A stretch of 64,000 nt of DNA from Streptomyces fuscichromogenes. GTDB lineage: Bacteria; Actinomycetota; Actinomycetes; Streptomycetales; Streptomycetaceae. The stretch covers positions 62,001 through 126,000 of the forward strand of contig NZ_BMML01000024.1 in the NCBI RefSeq assembly GCF_014645815.1, in the 5' to 3' direction. Numbering within the stretch: the first letter of the stretch is position 1; every line of letters starts with the position of its first letter. The notes below the pieces were generated by a model, which worked only from the letters and a program-made list of their open reading frames with translations, was not told where the DNA came from and searched no databases. The position numbers were made by a program, and so were the translations under genes. Below, piece by piece: positions 42,536 to 50,790 of this stretch.

Positions 42536-43669
42536 ATGGCTAGCGAAGACGCGGTGCGCGAGGCACTGGCGACGGTGAACGACCCCGAGATCAACCGGCC
42601 CATCACCGAGCTCGGGATGGTCAAATCGGTGGAGATCGGTGCGGACGGGGCGGTCGCGGTCACCGTGTACCTGACCGTCTCCGGCTGCCCCATGCGGGAC
42701 ACGATCACCCAGCGGGTCACCGATGCGGTCTCCCGGGTCGAGGGTGTCACCCGCGTCGACGTCACCCTGGACGTGATGAGCGACGAGCAGCGCAAGGAGC
42801 TGGCCTCCACGCTGCGCGGCGGCCAGACCGAGCGGGAGGTGCCGTTCGCCAAGCCCGGCAGCCTCACCCGCGTCTACGCCGTCGCCTCGGGCAAGGGCGG
42901 CGTCGGCAAGTCGTCGGTGACGGTGAACCTCGCCGCCGCGATGGCCGCCGACGGCCTCAAGGTGGGCGTGGTCGACGCGGACATCTACGGCCACTCCGTC
43001 CCGCGCATGCTCGGCGCGGACGGCCTCCCCACCCAGGTCGAGAACATGATCATGCCGCCGTCGGCGAACGGCGTGAAGGTCATCTCCATCGGCATGTTCA
43101 CCCCGGGCAACACCCCGGTCGTCTGGCGCGGCCCGATGCTGCACCGCGCCCTCCAGCAGTTCCTCTCGGACGTCTACTGGGGCGACCTGGACGTCCTGCT
43201 CATGGACCTTCCGCCGGGCACCGGTGACATCGCGATCTCGGTCGCCCAGCTGGTCCCGAACGCCGAGATCCTGGTCGTGACGACGCCCCAGCAGGCGGCG
43301 GCCGAGGTCGCCGAACGGGCGGGTTCCATCGCGGTCCAGACCCACCAGAAGATCGTGGGCGTGGTCGAGAACATGTCCGGGCTGCCCTGCCCGCACTGCG
43401 GCGAGATGGTCGACGTCTTCGGCACCGGCGGCGGCCAGACGGTCGCGGACGGCCTGACCCGTACGACGGGTGCGACGGTCCCCGTCCTCGGCTCCATCCC
43501 CATCGACGTCCGCCTGCGCGAGGGCGGCGACGAGGGCAAGCCGATCGTCCTGACCGACCCGGACAGCCCGGCGGGCGCGGCCCTGCGCGGCATCGCCGGC
43601 AAGCTGGGCGGCAGGCAGCGGGGCCTCTCGGGAATGTCGTTGGGCATCACGCCGCGCAACAAGTTCTAG
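42536..43669 (+). CDS. mrp: Mrp/NBP35-family iron-sulfur carrier ATPase
   Basis: 377 residues from ATG 42536; an in-frame GTG at 42512 has a better ribosome site (AGGGGG) and is possible. The N-terminal MIP18-like (DUF59) domain (VNDPEINRPITELGMV; SGCPMRDTI) is followed by the deviant Walker A ASGKGGVGKSS, DADIYGHSVPRM, DLPPGTGD, and the CPHCG pair that holds a bridging [4Fe-4S] cluster in the dimer. It delivers Fe-S clusters to apo-proteins. A T-tailed terminator follows about 100 nt after the stop. Confidence 0.95.
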   Translation: MASEDAVREALATVNDPEINRPITELGMVKSVEIGADGAVAVTVYLTVSGCPMRDTITQRVTDAVSRVEGVTRVDVTLDVMSDEQRKELASTLRGGQTEREVPFAKPGSLTRVYAVASGKGGVGKSSVTVNLAAAMAADGLKVGVVDADIYGHSVPRMLGADGLPTQVENMIMPPSANGVKVISIGMFTPGNTPVVWRGPMLHRALQQFLSDVYWGDLDVLLMDLPPGTGDIAISVAQLVPNAEILVVTTPQQAAAEVAERAGSIAVQTHQKIVGVVENMSGLPCPHCGEMVDVFGTGGGQTVADGLTRTTGATVPVLGSIPIDVRLREGGDEGKPIVLTDPDSPAGAALRGIAGKLGGRQRGLSGMSLGITPRNKF

Positions 43670-43688
43670 AGGGGATCCACAGCGCACC

Positions 43689-43730
43689 GAAAGGGGCGCG
43701 GGGAACCGCGCGACAAGCCACGAAGCACCC
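43689..43730 (+). repeat. Dispersed intergenic element, copy
   Basis: AAAGGGGCGCGGGGAACCGC then GCGACAAGCCACGAAGC, the same element as at 27 kb with a few substitutions. It follows the mrp stop. Confidence 0.75.
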
Positions 43731-43763
43731 GCAGCCGCGCCCCAACCGCAACCCCTACGGCGA

Positions 43764-43794
43764 AGGGGCGCCAAAACCACCGGCGCCCCTTTTT
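43764..43794. terminator. Rho-independent-like terminator with T-run
   Basis: AGGGGCGCC, 9-nt loop, GGCGCCCCT then TTTT. It is one of few T-tailed terminators here and lies between convergent mrp and the 223-residue gene. Confidence 0.85.
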
Positions 43795-43798
43795 CCTG

Positions 43799-44470
43799 TC
43801 ACGCGTACGCGGCGATGTCCTTGATCATCGCGAACCCCAGCCCGTAGGCCGACATCCCCCGGCCGTACGCACCGAGGTGCACCCCCTCCTCGGTCGACCC
43901 CGCGAGCACCCACCCGAACTCCGACTCCCGGTAGTGGAACGGCGTCGACACCCCGTCCACCGGCAGCGACAGCGTCGACCACTCCGGCCCGGCCAGCTCG
44001 TCGGCCAGCTCCCACGCCGTCTCGGTCTGCTGCTCCAGCCAGTCGTCCCGCAGGCTGTGGTCCATCTGCCCCGGCCAGGTGAAGGACAGCAGCCCGACCC
44101 CGGCCAGCCACGCGGCGGACGACACCGACGTGGCCTCCAGCAGCCCCGTCCCGTCGGCGCTCCGCCGGGACGGACTCGCCGCGACGGTCACGACCACCGC
44201 GAACTTCTCCCGCGGCTCACCGACCGCCGAGGCGAGATGCTCGTTGCGCACCGACGGCTCGTCGCCGTGCCCGATCGACCCGTGCTCCACCGCACCGTCG
44301 GCCGCCGAACCCACCTGCATCAGCCAGCGCGGCCCCGTGAACGCCTCGTCGAGGCCGTACCAGGGGAAGGGCGCCTCCAGGTATCCGTCGACCGTGCGGC
44401 GGGCAGCGAGGAGCTGCTGTTCGCCCGCCACGACCGGCGCCTGTCCGTCCACCCGACTTGTCGTCTCCAT
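43799..44470 (-). CDS. Hypothetical protein, 223 residues
   Basis: It starts at ATG 44470. There is no signal peptide and no membrane helix. Trp- and aromatic-rich conserved-looking blocks are visible (YLEAPFPWYGLDEAFTGPRWL; STPFHYRESEFGWVLAGSTEEGVHLGAYGRGM). The composition suggests a soluble globular protein. It resembles a conserved Streptomyces gene found beside mrp and tatB but I cannot assign a family. A TatB or Mrp link is only positional. Confidence 0.7.
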   Translation of the reverse strand: METTSRVDGQAPVVAGEQQLLAARRTVDGYLEAPFPWYGLDEAFTGPRWLMQVGSAADGAVEHGSIGHGDEPSVRNEHLASAVGEPREKFAVVVTVAASPSRRSADGTGLLEATSVSSAAWLAGVGLLSFTWPGQMDHSLRDDWLEQQTETAWELADELAGPEWSTLSLPVDGVSTPFHYRESEFGWVLAGSTEEGVHLGAYGRGMSAYGLGFAMIKDIAAYA

Positions 44471-44640
44471 CTGCCCGGACGCCTCCTAGTTCCAGTCGGT
44501 CCGGGGCGGCCCGCCCCCCTTCGGGCGCACTCGTCCGGTCCGCACAACAACTCGGCAGCATATCGACACCGCCGCGAACAGCAGCGAAACCGCCCGGTGC
44601 GTGGGTCGCACGGGCGGCGGGTTCGGGCTGTAAAAGACGT

Positions 44641-44687
44641 ATGAGCGGCGCACACGCGGTATGAAACGCGTCACGTGCGCCGCTCAT
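44641..44687 (-). terminator. 13-bp perfect hairpin downstream of tatB
   Basis: ATGAGCGGCGCAC pairs with its exact complement across a 21-nt loop that itself holds a short ACGCG/CGCGT stem. It begins about 20 nt after the tatB stop on the minus strand. Confidence 0.7.
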
Positions 44688-44708
44688 GCGCGGGTCGGCG
44701 ATCCCGAC

Positions 44709-45155
44709 TCAGGTGGCGTCCGCGTCGAAGGGCGGACGGTCCTCCTTGCCCGGGTCCTCCGGCTTCTTGCTCATGTCGATCCGGCCGCTCCCCGCGGAAC
44801 CGCTCCCGGAGGACGAGGTCGAGGAGTCGGACTCACGGCTGTTCACCGCGTCCGTGACCTCGGCCATCTCCTTCTTCAGGTCGAAGCCGTTGCGGATCTC
44901 CTTCAGCCCCAGCTCGTCGCTGTCCAGGTGCTTGCGGATGAAGGTCTTGGGGTTGAGGTCCTCCAGCTCGAAGTCCTTGAACTCCGGGCCGAGTTCCTGC
45001 CGGATGTCCTCTTTGGCGCTCTCCGAGAACTCCCGGATCTTGCGGATGGTCCGCATGACGTCCTGGATGACCTTCGGGAGCTTGTCCGGACCGAAGACGA
45101 GCACGGCGAGGACGACGATCGTCACCAGCTCTAGTGGTCCTATGTCATTGAACAC
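44709..45155 (-). CDS. tatB: Sec-independent (twin-arginine) translocase subunit TatB
   Basis: 148 residues starting at GTG 45155. The N-terminal layout MFNDIGPLELVTIVVLAVLV (membrane helix) then FGPDKLPKVIQDVMRTIRKI (hinge and amphipathic helix) is the TatB signature. A charged middle part and a Ser/Gly-rich tail ending in DRPPFDADAT follow. With TatA and TatC (elsewhere) it moves folded twin-arginine proteins across the membrane. It is the last gene of the sigma/anti-sigma/HtrA-like/tatB row known also from mycobacteria. Confidence 0.95.
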   Translation of the reverse strand: MFNDIGPLELVTIVVLAVLVFGPDKLPKVIQDVMRTIRKIREFSESAKEDIRQELGPEFKDFELEDLNPKTFIRKHLDSDELGLKEIRNGFDLKKEMAEVTDAVNSRESDSSTSSSGSGSAGSGRIDMSKKPEDPGKEDRPPFDADAT

Positions 45156-45355
45156 CTGAAGCTCCTTGCGATGTCCTCGGTCCTCGGCCCTCCGGTCGCT
45201 GTTGCGGGTGTTCCGTGGTCCGGGCCGGGTCCACGGTACCCGGCGGACCTGTCCGACCGGTACTGCCCGCGGTGTCCGACTGCGTGTGTACGACCGGTTT
45301 TCCGGGTTGTTTGCCTAGTCGGGGCACGAGTGGGGTCCCAGCTGTGAGGTTTCTG

Positions 45356-45856
45356 TCAGTTCCTGTCCGAAGGGCCGAGCGGCAGCGGGGTGAGGCCCTG
45401 CACGCCGTGCACCTGGACGACGGCGAGGTCGTATCCGGTGTCCCGGCCGACGACGGTCGCCCGGGCGGTGGCTCCGCTGTTGAACGTCACGGTGATCCGG
45501 CCGCCCGCGGAGACCGCGGGGGCGACGACGCGGCTGTCGGTCAGGATGCGCCCGCGGGTGTCGAGGACGAGGCCGGTGCCGGTGATCTCTTCGCCGGTGC
45601 CGGTGACCTGGAGGGTGACGACGCTGGGCAGCGCCCGTGCCGCGGTCCCGGCGACGTCGCCGGGCGGCGGACCGGGCGGCGGGCCCGGCTGGGCCAGCTG
45701 TACGGTCTCCACGCCGCCGGTGCGCTCCAGATAGCCGCCGAGCAGCGCGCCGGCCGCACCGGAGACCACGGTGAGCGCCAGAGCCCCCGCGACGAGCGTG
45801 CGCCGGCTCCGCGACCGCCGCCGGGCGTCGGGTGACGTCGGTATCCCCTCGTCCAT
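45356..45856 (-). CDS. Degenerate, truncated HtrA/DegP-like membrane protein
   Basis: 166 residues starting at ATG 45856 with GAGGAG upstream. One membrane helix (TLVAGALALTVVSGAAGALL) is followed by a short Pro-rich linker and the first half of a trypsin-like domain: ALPSVVTLQVTG, TGLVLDTRGRILTDSRVVA and GYDLAVVQV. The catalytic His of ILTNxHVV is Arg, the Asp remains, and the protein ends before the serine (GNSGGP) and before any PDZ domain. It occupies the htrA position between the anti-sigma gene and tatB. Probably a non-catalytic extracytoplasmic protein; no frameshift is obvious, so not called a pseudogene. Confidence 0.78.
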   Translation of the reverse strand: MDEGIPTSPDARRRSRSRRTLVAGALALTVVSGAAGALLGGYLERTGGVETVQLAQPGPPPGPPPGDVAGTAARALPSVVTLQVTGTGEEITGTGLVLDTRGRILTDSRVVAPAVSAGGRITVTFNSGATARATVVGRDTGYDLAVVQVHGVQGLTPLPLGPSDRN

Positions 45857-46026
45857 GGTCTCCTCGCGGGCTCGCCGCGGCCCGTGCACGGGCGGGCTCG
45901 CGGAAGGTCGGCTCCCTGCCCGGAGCGGTGTCACGGGCATGGCTGGCTCACAGGATTCAACCAGGTTCGCGAGGCGCCGCGCAGGGTCGTTCAGCAGGTG
46001 GGCAGCGCCCGGCCGACGGGGCCCGG

Positions 46027-47001
46027 TCAGCGGGGTGCGCGGGAGGAGCGGGACGGGGACGGGGAGGAGGGCGCGGAGGTCGCGTCGGGGACGGGTGCGG
46101 CGAGCAGGCCGGGGCCGGTCACCTCGGGGGCGGTGGTCCACGAGGTGAGGGCGAACGGTGGGTTGGTGCTCAGCGGCCGTATCAAGGGGGAGACCGCGGC
46201 CGCGCCGGCCATCACCGGTGCGGTCAGTTCGCGCAGCATCTGCTGTCCGGCGGCCGGGGAGGGCACTCCCGGCAGCAGCGGCGCGGACACCGAGGTGGGC
46301 ACGGCAGGGGCGCCGCCGAACAGCGCCCCGGACGACAGCAGCGGGCTGAGCAGACGGCGACGCTGGGTGTCGGCGGCTCCGGTCGTGCCCGAGCCCGCCG
46401 TGCCGGCCGGGGCGACGCTGCCGCCGCCGGTACCGCTGCGGGCGTCGGCGGCCGGGGCGCCGGGCAGGCCTGCGGTGACCCCGCCGAGGGCGACGGCGGC
46501 CAGCGAGACCGCGCCGGCGGCGACGAACGCGAACCGCATGCTGCGGGAGGCGGAGCGGTCGGTGTCCGGACGGCCGACGGGGTGGATGCGGAAGCCGCGG
46601 CCGGCGACCGCGGCCGGGTCGTGCGGGCGGGCGGGGACGTAGCCGAACTCGAAGCGGTCGTCCCGGCTCACGCCGAAGACCCCGCTGTCGGATCCGTGTC
46701 CCGAGGGGTCTCCCCCGGCGAACGGCGAGCCACCGCCGTCCGGGTCACCACCCGCGGGCAGCCCCTGGAGACGGGCCAGGAAGCTTTCCGAGGGCGGGGG
46801 CGGGGCGGCCGCCGCGAAGACGCTCTTCAGCGCGCGCTGCGCCTCCGCCTCGGCCTTGCACCGGGCGCAGGTCGCCAGGTGGGCCAGGACGCGCTCACGC
46901 GTCTCGTGACCGAGCTCTCCGTCCACCAGAGCGGAGAGCCGGTCTCCCAGGTGCTGCTCGGCCAGCTGTCGCTCGGCCGGTTTCGGTCGTGATCCACTCA
47001 C
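46027..47001 (-). CDS. Anti-sigma factor with zinc-finger domain (RseA-like)
   Basis: 324 residues starting at GTG 47001, overlapping the sigma stop (GTGA). The N-terminal anti-sigma domain reads HLGDRLSALVDGELGHETRE then HLATCARCKAE, the HxxxCxxC zinc motif of ZAS-type anti-sigma factors. A membrane helix lies near residue 180 (MRFAFVAAGAVSLAAVALGG), followed by a Pro/Ala/Ser-rich extracytoplasmic tail of about 125 residues. It should hold the neighbouring ECF sigma factor inactive until an envelope or redox signal releases it. Confidence 0.9.
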   Translation of the reverse strand: MSGSRPKPAERQLAEQHLGDRLSALVDGELGHETRERVLAHLATCARCKAEAEAQRALKSVFAAAAPPPPSESFLARLQGLPAGGDPDGGGSPFAGGDPSGHGSDSGVFGVSRDDRFEFGYVPARPHDPAAVAGRGFRIHPVGRPDTDRSASRSMRFAFVAAGAVSLAAVALGGVTAGLPGAPAADARSGTGGGSVAPAGTAGSGTTGAADTQRRRLLSPLLSSGALFGGAPAVPTSVSAPLLPGVPSPAAGQQMLRELTAPVMAGAAAVSPLIRPLSTNPPFALTSWTTAPEVTGPGLLAAPVPDATSAPSSPSPSRSSRAPR

Positions 47002-47786
47002 GCGGTCGCGCCCCCTCCTCCCAGTGCGGGAACACGGGGCACGAAGGAACGGCGCTCGGCCTTGCGGGCCTCCGGGGAGCGGTGCGCGAGGGCCTTGCGC
47101 AGCTGGGAGCGGCCGCGGTGGATACGGGAGCGGACGGTGCCGAGCTTGACGCCGAGGGTCGCGGCGATCTCCTCGTACGACAGTCCCTCGATGTCGCAGA
47201 GCACCACGGCGGCGCGGAACTCGGGCGCCAGGGTGTCCAGGGCCTGCTGGACGTCGGCGTCGAAGTGCGCGTCGTTGAAGGCCTGCGAGGGGGTGGGCTC
47301 GCGGCTGGGCAGGCGCTCGGCCGCGTCGTCGCCGAGGGCGTCGAAGCGGATGCGCTGCTTGCGGCGGACCATGTCGAGGAACAGGTTGGTGGTGATGCGG
47401 TGCAGCCAGCCCTCGAAGGTGCCCGGGGAGTAGGTCGACAGGGAACGGAAGACGCGGACGAAGACCTCCTGGGTGAGGTCCTCGGCATCGTGCTGGTTAC
47501 CGGTGAGACGGTAGGCCAGGCGGTAGACGCGGCCGCTGTGCGTGCTGACGATCTCCTCCCACGTGGGCGGAGTCCATGCCTGCCCGTCCACGTCGGTGGA
47601 GAAGGTCGCGGTCCGGTCCTCGCCCGTGGCGAGGACGTCGGCGTGGCTCGGGTCAGCAACGGTGTCGTTCACGGATTTCGGCCTGCCTGCCGATCCGAGA
47701 AAGCGCCGTAGCACTCCTCCCCGGTCCTCAGGCGCGGCCGCACCTCCCCTGTCGGCTCTGGTGGTGTCCAGTGGAGCCCCTACCAT
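46998..47786 (-). CDS. ECF RNA polymerase sigma factor (mycobacterial SigE-like)
   Basis: 262 residues from ATG 47786, chosen for GAGG 5 nt upstream; longer readings to 47927 exist and mycobacterial SigE also has several starts. Region 2 is VYRLAYRLTGNQHDAEDLTQ and FLDMVRRKQRI; region 4 is FRAAVVLCDIEGLSYEEIAA then LGVKLGTVRSRIHRGRSQLR. It directs RNA polymerase to envelope-stress promoters. It is co-translated with its anti-sigma factor and divergent from the O-methyltransferase. Not the same as the Streptomyces gene called sigE elsewhere, so no symbol is given. Confidence 0.93.
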   Translation of the reverse strand: MVGAPLDTTRADRGGAAAPEDRGGVLRRFLGSAGRPKSVNDTVADPSHADVLATGEDRTATFSTDVDGQAWTPPTWEEIVSTHSGRVYRLAYRLTGNQHDAEDLTQEVFVRVFRSLSTYSPGTFEGWLHRITTNLFLDMVRRKQRIRFDALGDDAAERLPSREPTPSQAFNDAHFDADVQQALDTLAPEFRAAVVLCDIEGLSYEEIAATLGVKLGTVRSRIHRGRSQLRKALAHRSPEARKAERRSFVPRVPALGGGGATA

Positions 47787-47964
47787 AACCACCTCGCCCG
47801 TTAGCACCGGATAAGCGGTTTTACGAGAATTTGATCTCTGCTGATACTGCTCACGCGGCCGCAACAGCAGGTGACCGACCGCCGTCTCGTCATCGTGATC
47901 CATTCGTGTCCCCCCGTGTCGTCCCACACCCCTCTAAACGCCCGGTCCCATCTGCGGGTTCCCG

Positions 47965-48648
47965 GTGCCAACGGATACAGTCACGCCCAGGCAACCGCGG
48001 GGACAGGAGAGGGTCATTACCGGCAACCGGCAGACGAGCTGGGCGTTCGCCGACGCCTTTGTCGCCGAGGACGAAGCACTGCGCTGGGCCCGCGACCGGG
48101 CCCGCGAGGCAGGGCTGCGCTCGGTGTCGCCCGGCGCGGGCGCCGCGCTGCGCATGCTCGCCGCCTCCGTGGACGCCAAGGCGGTCGCCGAGATCGGCAC
48201 CGGGTGCGGGGTCTCCGGGATGTATCTGCTGCACGGCATGCGCCCGGACGGCGTGCTGACCACCGTGGATCCCGAGCCGGATCACCAGCAGTTCGCCCGG
48301 CAGGCCTTCCGCGCCTGCGGCTTCGCCAGCAACCGGGCCCGCTTCATCCCCGGCCGCGCCCTCGACGTGCTGCCCCGTCTCGCCGACGCCGGCTACGACC
48401 TGGTCTTCTGCGACGGTGACCGGCAGGAGTACTCCGACTATCTCGCTGAATCGTTGCGCCTGCTGCGCCCCGGTGGCCTGGTGGTCTTCGAGGGCGTCTT
48501 CGCCAACGGCCGCACCGTCGACTCGGGGCCGCAGCCGACCGAGGTGCTGCGGCTGCGCGAACTGCTGCGCACGGTCCGGGAGAGCCCGGAGCTGGTGCCC
48601 TCGCTGCTGCCGGTGGGCGACGGGCTGCTGTGCGCGGTCAAGCGCTAG
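47965..48648 (+). CDS. O-methyltransferase (class I SAM-dependent, MdmC/CCoAOMT-like)
   Basis: 227 residues from GTG 47965. An ATT at 48016 with GGAGAGG 3 nt before it, starting ITGNRQTSWAF, fits conserved homology better and would give 210 residues. The SAM site is VAEIGTGCGVSGMYL; TTVDPEPDHQ and DLVFCDGDRQEYSDY carry the acidic ligand positions, and LRPGGLVVFEGVF completes the fold. Mycobacteria carry the same divergent pair with SigE (recalled). Substrate unknown. Confidence 0.88.
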   Translation: MPTDTVTPRQPRGQERVITGNRQTSWAFADAFVAEDEALRWARDRAREAGLRSVSPGAGAALRMLAASVDAKAVAEIGTGCGVSGMYLLHGMRPDGVLTTVDPEPDHQQFARQAFRACGFASNRARFIPGRALDVLPRLADAGYDLVFCDGDRQEYSDYLAESLRLLRPGGLVVFEGVFANGRTVDSGPQPTEVLRLRELLRTVRESPELVPSLLPVGDGLLCAVKR

Positions 48649-48777
48649 CTGTCGCGGGCCGGGGCCGGGCCCTCGCGGGCAGGAGCCGCGCCCTCGTGGA
48701 GAGGTGTCCGGGAGACGGCAGCGCCCCGGCACCGCTCAGGGTGCCGGGGCCGCCGAAAGGGTATGGTCGCTGACGCC

Positions 48778-48945
48778 TCAGCCGACGACGTTCTTGAGGG
48801 CGTCGGCAAGCGCCGCGGCCTCGTCAGGGGTCAGCTCGACGACGAGCCGACCGCCGCCTTCGAGCGGAACGCGCATGACGATGCCCCGCCCCTCCTTGGT
48901 CACCTCGAGCGGGCCATCACCCGTCCGCGGCTTCATGGCCGCCAT
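48778..48945 (-). CDS. DUF3117 family small protein
   Basis: 55 residues starting at ATG 48945 with GGAAGGGGAA upstream. MAAMKPRTGDGPLEVTKEGR then VMRVPLEGGGRLVVELTPDE is nearly invariant in actinobacteria. A small beta-rich protein of unknown function; it is well conserved for its size. Confidence 0.92.
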   Translation of the reverse strand: MAAMKPRTGDGPLEVTKEGRGIVMRVPLEGGGRLVVELTPDEAAALADALKNVVG

Positions 48946-49325
48946 GCTCGTTCCCCTTCCTGAAAACAGCTCATCGTCTACCGACGGCCCTGGAGGGCAC
49001 GCGTGATCCTCACGGGGACACGCGACACCGGCATCGAACACATTGCTTCCAGGCCATTATCCCGCATCTCAGGACCCGATGACCAACATCAGTCGGCATC
49101 GCTTGGGCAACGCACGCGAGCAAAACCACTCAATTCGGCGATGTGGCTGCGATACTTCGCCACCGCGCGTGCTTACGCCGACCGAGTCGGCTCCGGATTT
49201 CTTTGACGCAGGTCACACGCCGGGTCCGGTCGCCCGACGGCGATCTCCGCCATGCTGTCCTTCGGACAGCTACGTACTGAGCGGTACGTCAGCCGCGAGG
49301 GCAGAGACGACGGAGGGGACGCACC
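48946..49325. other. Gene-free divergent promoter region (DUF3117 / enoyl-CoA hydratase)
   Basis: 380 bp. Near the rightward gene are a hairpin GCTGTCC-TTC-GGACAGC (49254-49270) and a palindrome ACGTAC-6-GTACGT (49272-49289), followed by the GGAGGGG ribosome site. TTGACG is at 49204-49209 without a clear -10. The left 250 bp is A/T-richer than its surroundings but shows no RNA gene. Confidence 0.45.
49272..49289. promoter_or_regulatory. Operator-like palindrome upstream of the enoyl-CoA hydratase
   Basis: ACGTAC, 6-bp spacer, GTACGT, within a larger CTGA...TCAG symmetry. It is 37 bp before the start codon, a common place for a TetR-type repressor site. Confidence 0.4.
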
Positions 49326-50129
49326 ATGACCGACACCGTGCGCTACGAGGTGAGCGACGGGCTCGCGACGATCACGCTGAACCGCCCCGAGGCGATGAAC
49401 GCGCTGAACATCGCGACGAAGGTGGCCCTTCGGGAGGTCACGCAGGAAGCGGCGGCGGACACCGCCGTCCGGGCGATCCTGCTGACCGCCGCCGGGGACC
49501 GGGCGTTCTGCGTGGGCCAGGACCTCAAGGAGCACATCACGCTGCTCGCGTCCGACCGGGAGACCGGGGCGGGGCAGACGATGACGACGGTCCGGGAGCA
49601 CTACAACCCGATCGTGCGGGCGCTGGTGTCGGCGCCGAAGCCGGTTGTCGCCGCCGTGAACGGGGTGGCGGCCGGCGCCGGTCTCGGGTTCGCGCTCGCC
49701 GCGGACTACCGGGTGGTCGCCGACACGGCCGCTTTCAACACGTCGTTCGCGGGGGTGGCGCTGACCGCGGACTCGGGCGTCTCCTGGACGCTGCCTCGGG
49801 TGGTGGGACCCGGGCGCGCCGCTGACCTGCTGCTCTTCCCGCGGAGCATCAGTGCGCAGGACGCGTACGAGTGGGGCATCGCCAACAAGGTCGTGCCGGC
49901 GGCGGAGCTGCGGGCCGAGGCCGAGAAGGTGGCCCGGGTGCTGGCCGACGGGCCGACGGTTGCCTATGCGGCGCTGAAGGAGGCGGTGGCCTACGGGCTC
50001 ACGCACTCCCTCGACGAGACGCTGGACAAGGAGGACGAGCTGCAGGCTCGGGCCGGGGCCTCCGAGGATCACGGGATCGCCGTGCAGGCTTTCGTGAACA
50101 AGGAGAAGCCGAAGTACCTGGGGCGGTGA
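49326..50129 (+). CDS. Enoyl-CoA hydratase/isomerase family protein
   Basis: 267 residues starting at ATG 49326 with GGAGGGG upstream. The crotonase fold shows ATITLNRPEAMNALN, DRAFCVGQDLKEH (first oxyanion loop), VAAVNGVAAGAGLGFALAADYR (second oxyanion Gly) and GVALTADSGVSWTLPRVVG, where the catalytic glutamate of classical hydratases is replaced by Asp/Ser, as in PaaG/isomerase-like members. It probably acts in phenylacetate or fatty-acid breakdown; the exact reaction is uncertain. Confidence 0.9.
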   Translation: MTDTVRYEVSDGLATITLNRPEAMNALNIATKVALREVTQEAAADTAVRAILLTAAGDRAFCVGQDLKEHITLLASDRETGAGQTMTTVREHYNPIVRALVSAPKPVVAAVNGVAAGAGLGFALAADYRVVADTAAFNTSFAGVALTADSGVSWTLPRVVGPGRAADLLLFPRSISAQDAYEWGIANKVVPAAELRAEAEKVARVLADGPTVAYAALKEAVAYGLTHSLDETLDKEDELQARAGASEDHGIAVQAFVNKEKPKYLGR

Positions 50130-50130
50130 C

Positions 50131-50195
50131 GCGCCGCGGGGAACTGCGGGTGCGTTGTGGCCGGTCGCGCAGTTCCCCGCGCCCCTAGAGGGCGC
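50131..50195. repeat. Dispersed intergenic element, two facing half-copies
   Basis: CGCGGGGAACTGCG faces GGTCGCGCAGTTCCCCGCG across about 18 bp, making a large imperfect palindrome between the convergent hydratase and glycosylase genes. Confidence 0.75.
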
Positions 50196-50790
50196 TTCTC
50201 GACACGCATGTTTCCAAGTGGTCGTTCACCAGACCGCAGGCCTGCATCAGGGCGTATGCCGTCGTGGGGCCGACGAAGCGCAGACCGCGCTTCTTCAGGG
50301 CCTTGGACAGGGCCGTCGACTCCGCTGTCACCGGCGGGACGTCGGCGAGGGTCTTCGGGACCGGATACGTGCCCGGCTCCGGGGCGTACGACCAGATCAG
50401 CTGGTCCAGCTCGCCCGGGGCCCAGTCCGCGAGGACCCGCGCGTTGGCCGTCGTGGCGTCGATCTTCGCCCTGTTGCGGATGATGCCGGGGTCGGCCAGC
50501 AGGCGTTCACGGTCCTCGTCCGTGAACGCGGCCACCTTCTCGATACGGAAGCCGGCGAAGGCGGCCCGGAAGCCGGTGCGGCGGCGCAGGATCGTGATCC
50601 AGGAGAGGCCGGACTGGAAGGCCTCCAGGGTCAGACGCTCGTAGAGGGCGTCGTCGCCGTGGACCGGGCGGCCCCACTCCTCGTCGTGGTACGACACGTA
50701 GTCCTCGGTGGACAGCGCCCAGGGGCAGCGCAGCCGGCCGTCCGGCCCGGCCAGCGCCGCCCCCTCGACGACGTCGGGCGTCTCGGTCAC
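50185..50790 (-). CDS. tag: DNA-3-methyladenine glycosylase I
   Basis: 201 residues starting at GTG 50790, overlapping the DivIVA-like gene stop (GTGA). RCPWALSTEDYVSYHDEEWG has the zinc Cys and the conserved Trp/His region. LTLEAFQSGLSWITILRRR carries the catalytic Glu, and FVGPTTAYALMQACGLVNDH with the following HxxxC-like HLETC gives the zinc-binding end. It cuts 3-methyladenine from alkylated DNA, starting base excision repair. Confidence 0.95.
   Translation of the reverse strand: MTETPDVVEGAALAGPDGRLRCPWALSTEDYVSYHDEEWGRPVHGDDALYERLTLEAFQSGLSWITILRRRTGFRAAFAGFRIEKVAAFTDEDRERLLADPGIIRNRAKIDATTANARVLADWAPGELDQLIWSYAPEPGTYPVPKTLADVPPVTAESTALSKALKKRGLRFVGPTTAYALMQACGLVNDHLETCVSRSAL

Noticed and set aside
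45356..45856. Calling the HtrA-like gene a pseudogene
   Set aside because: The frame is intact with a good ribosome site and typical codon use; it is degenerate as a protease but may be functional.
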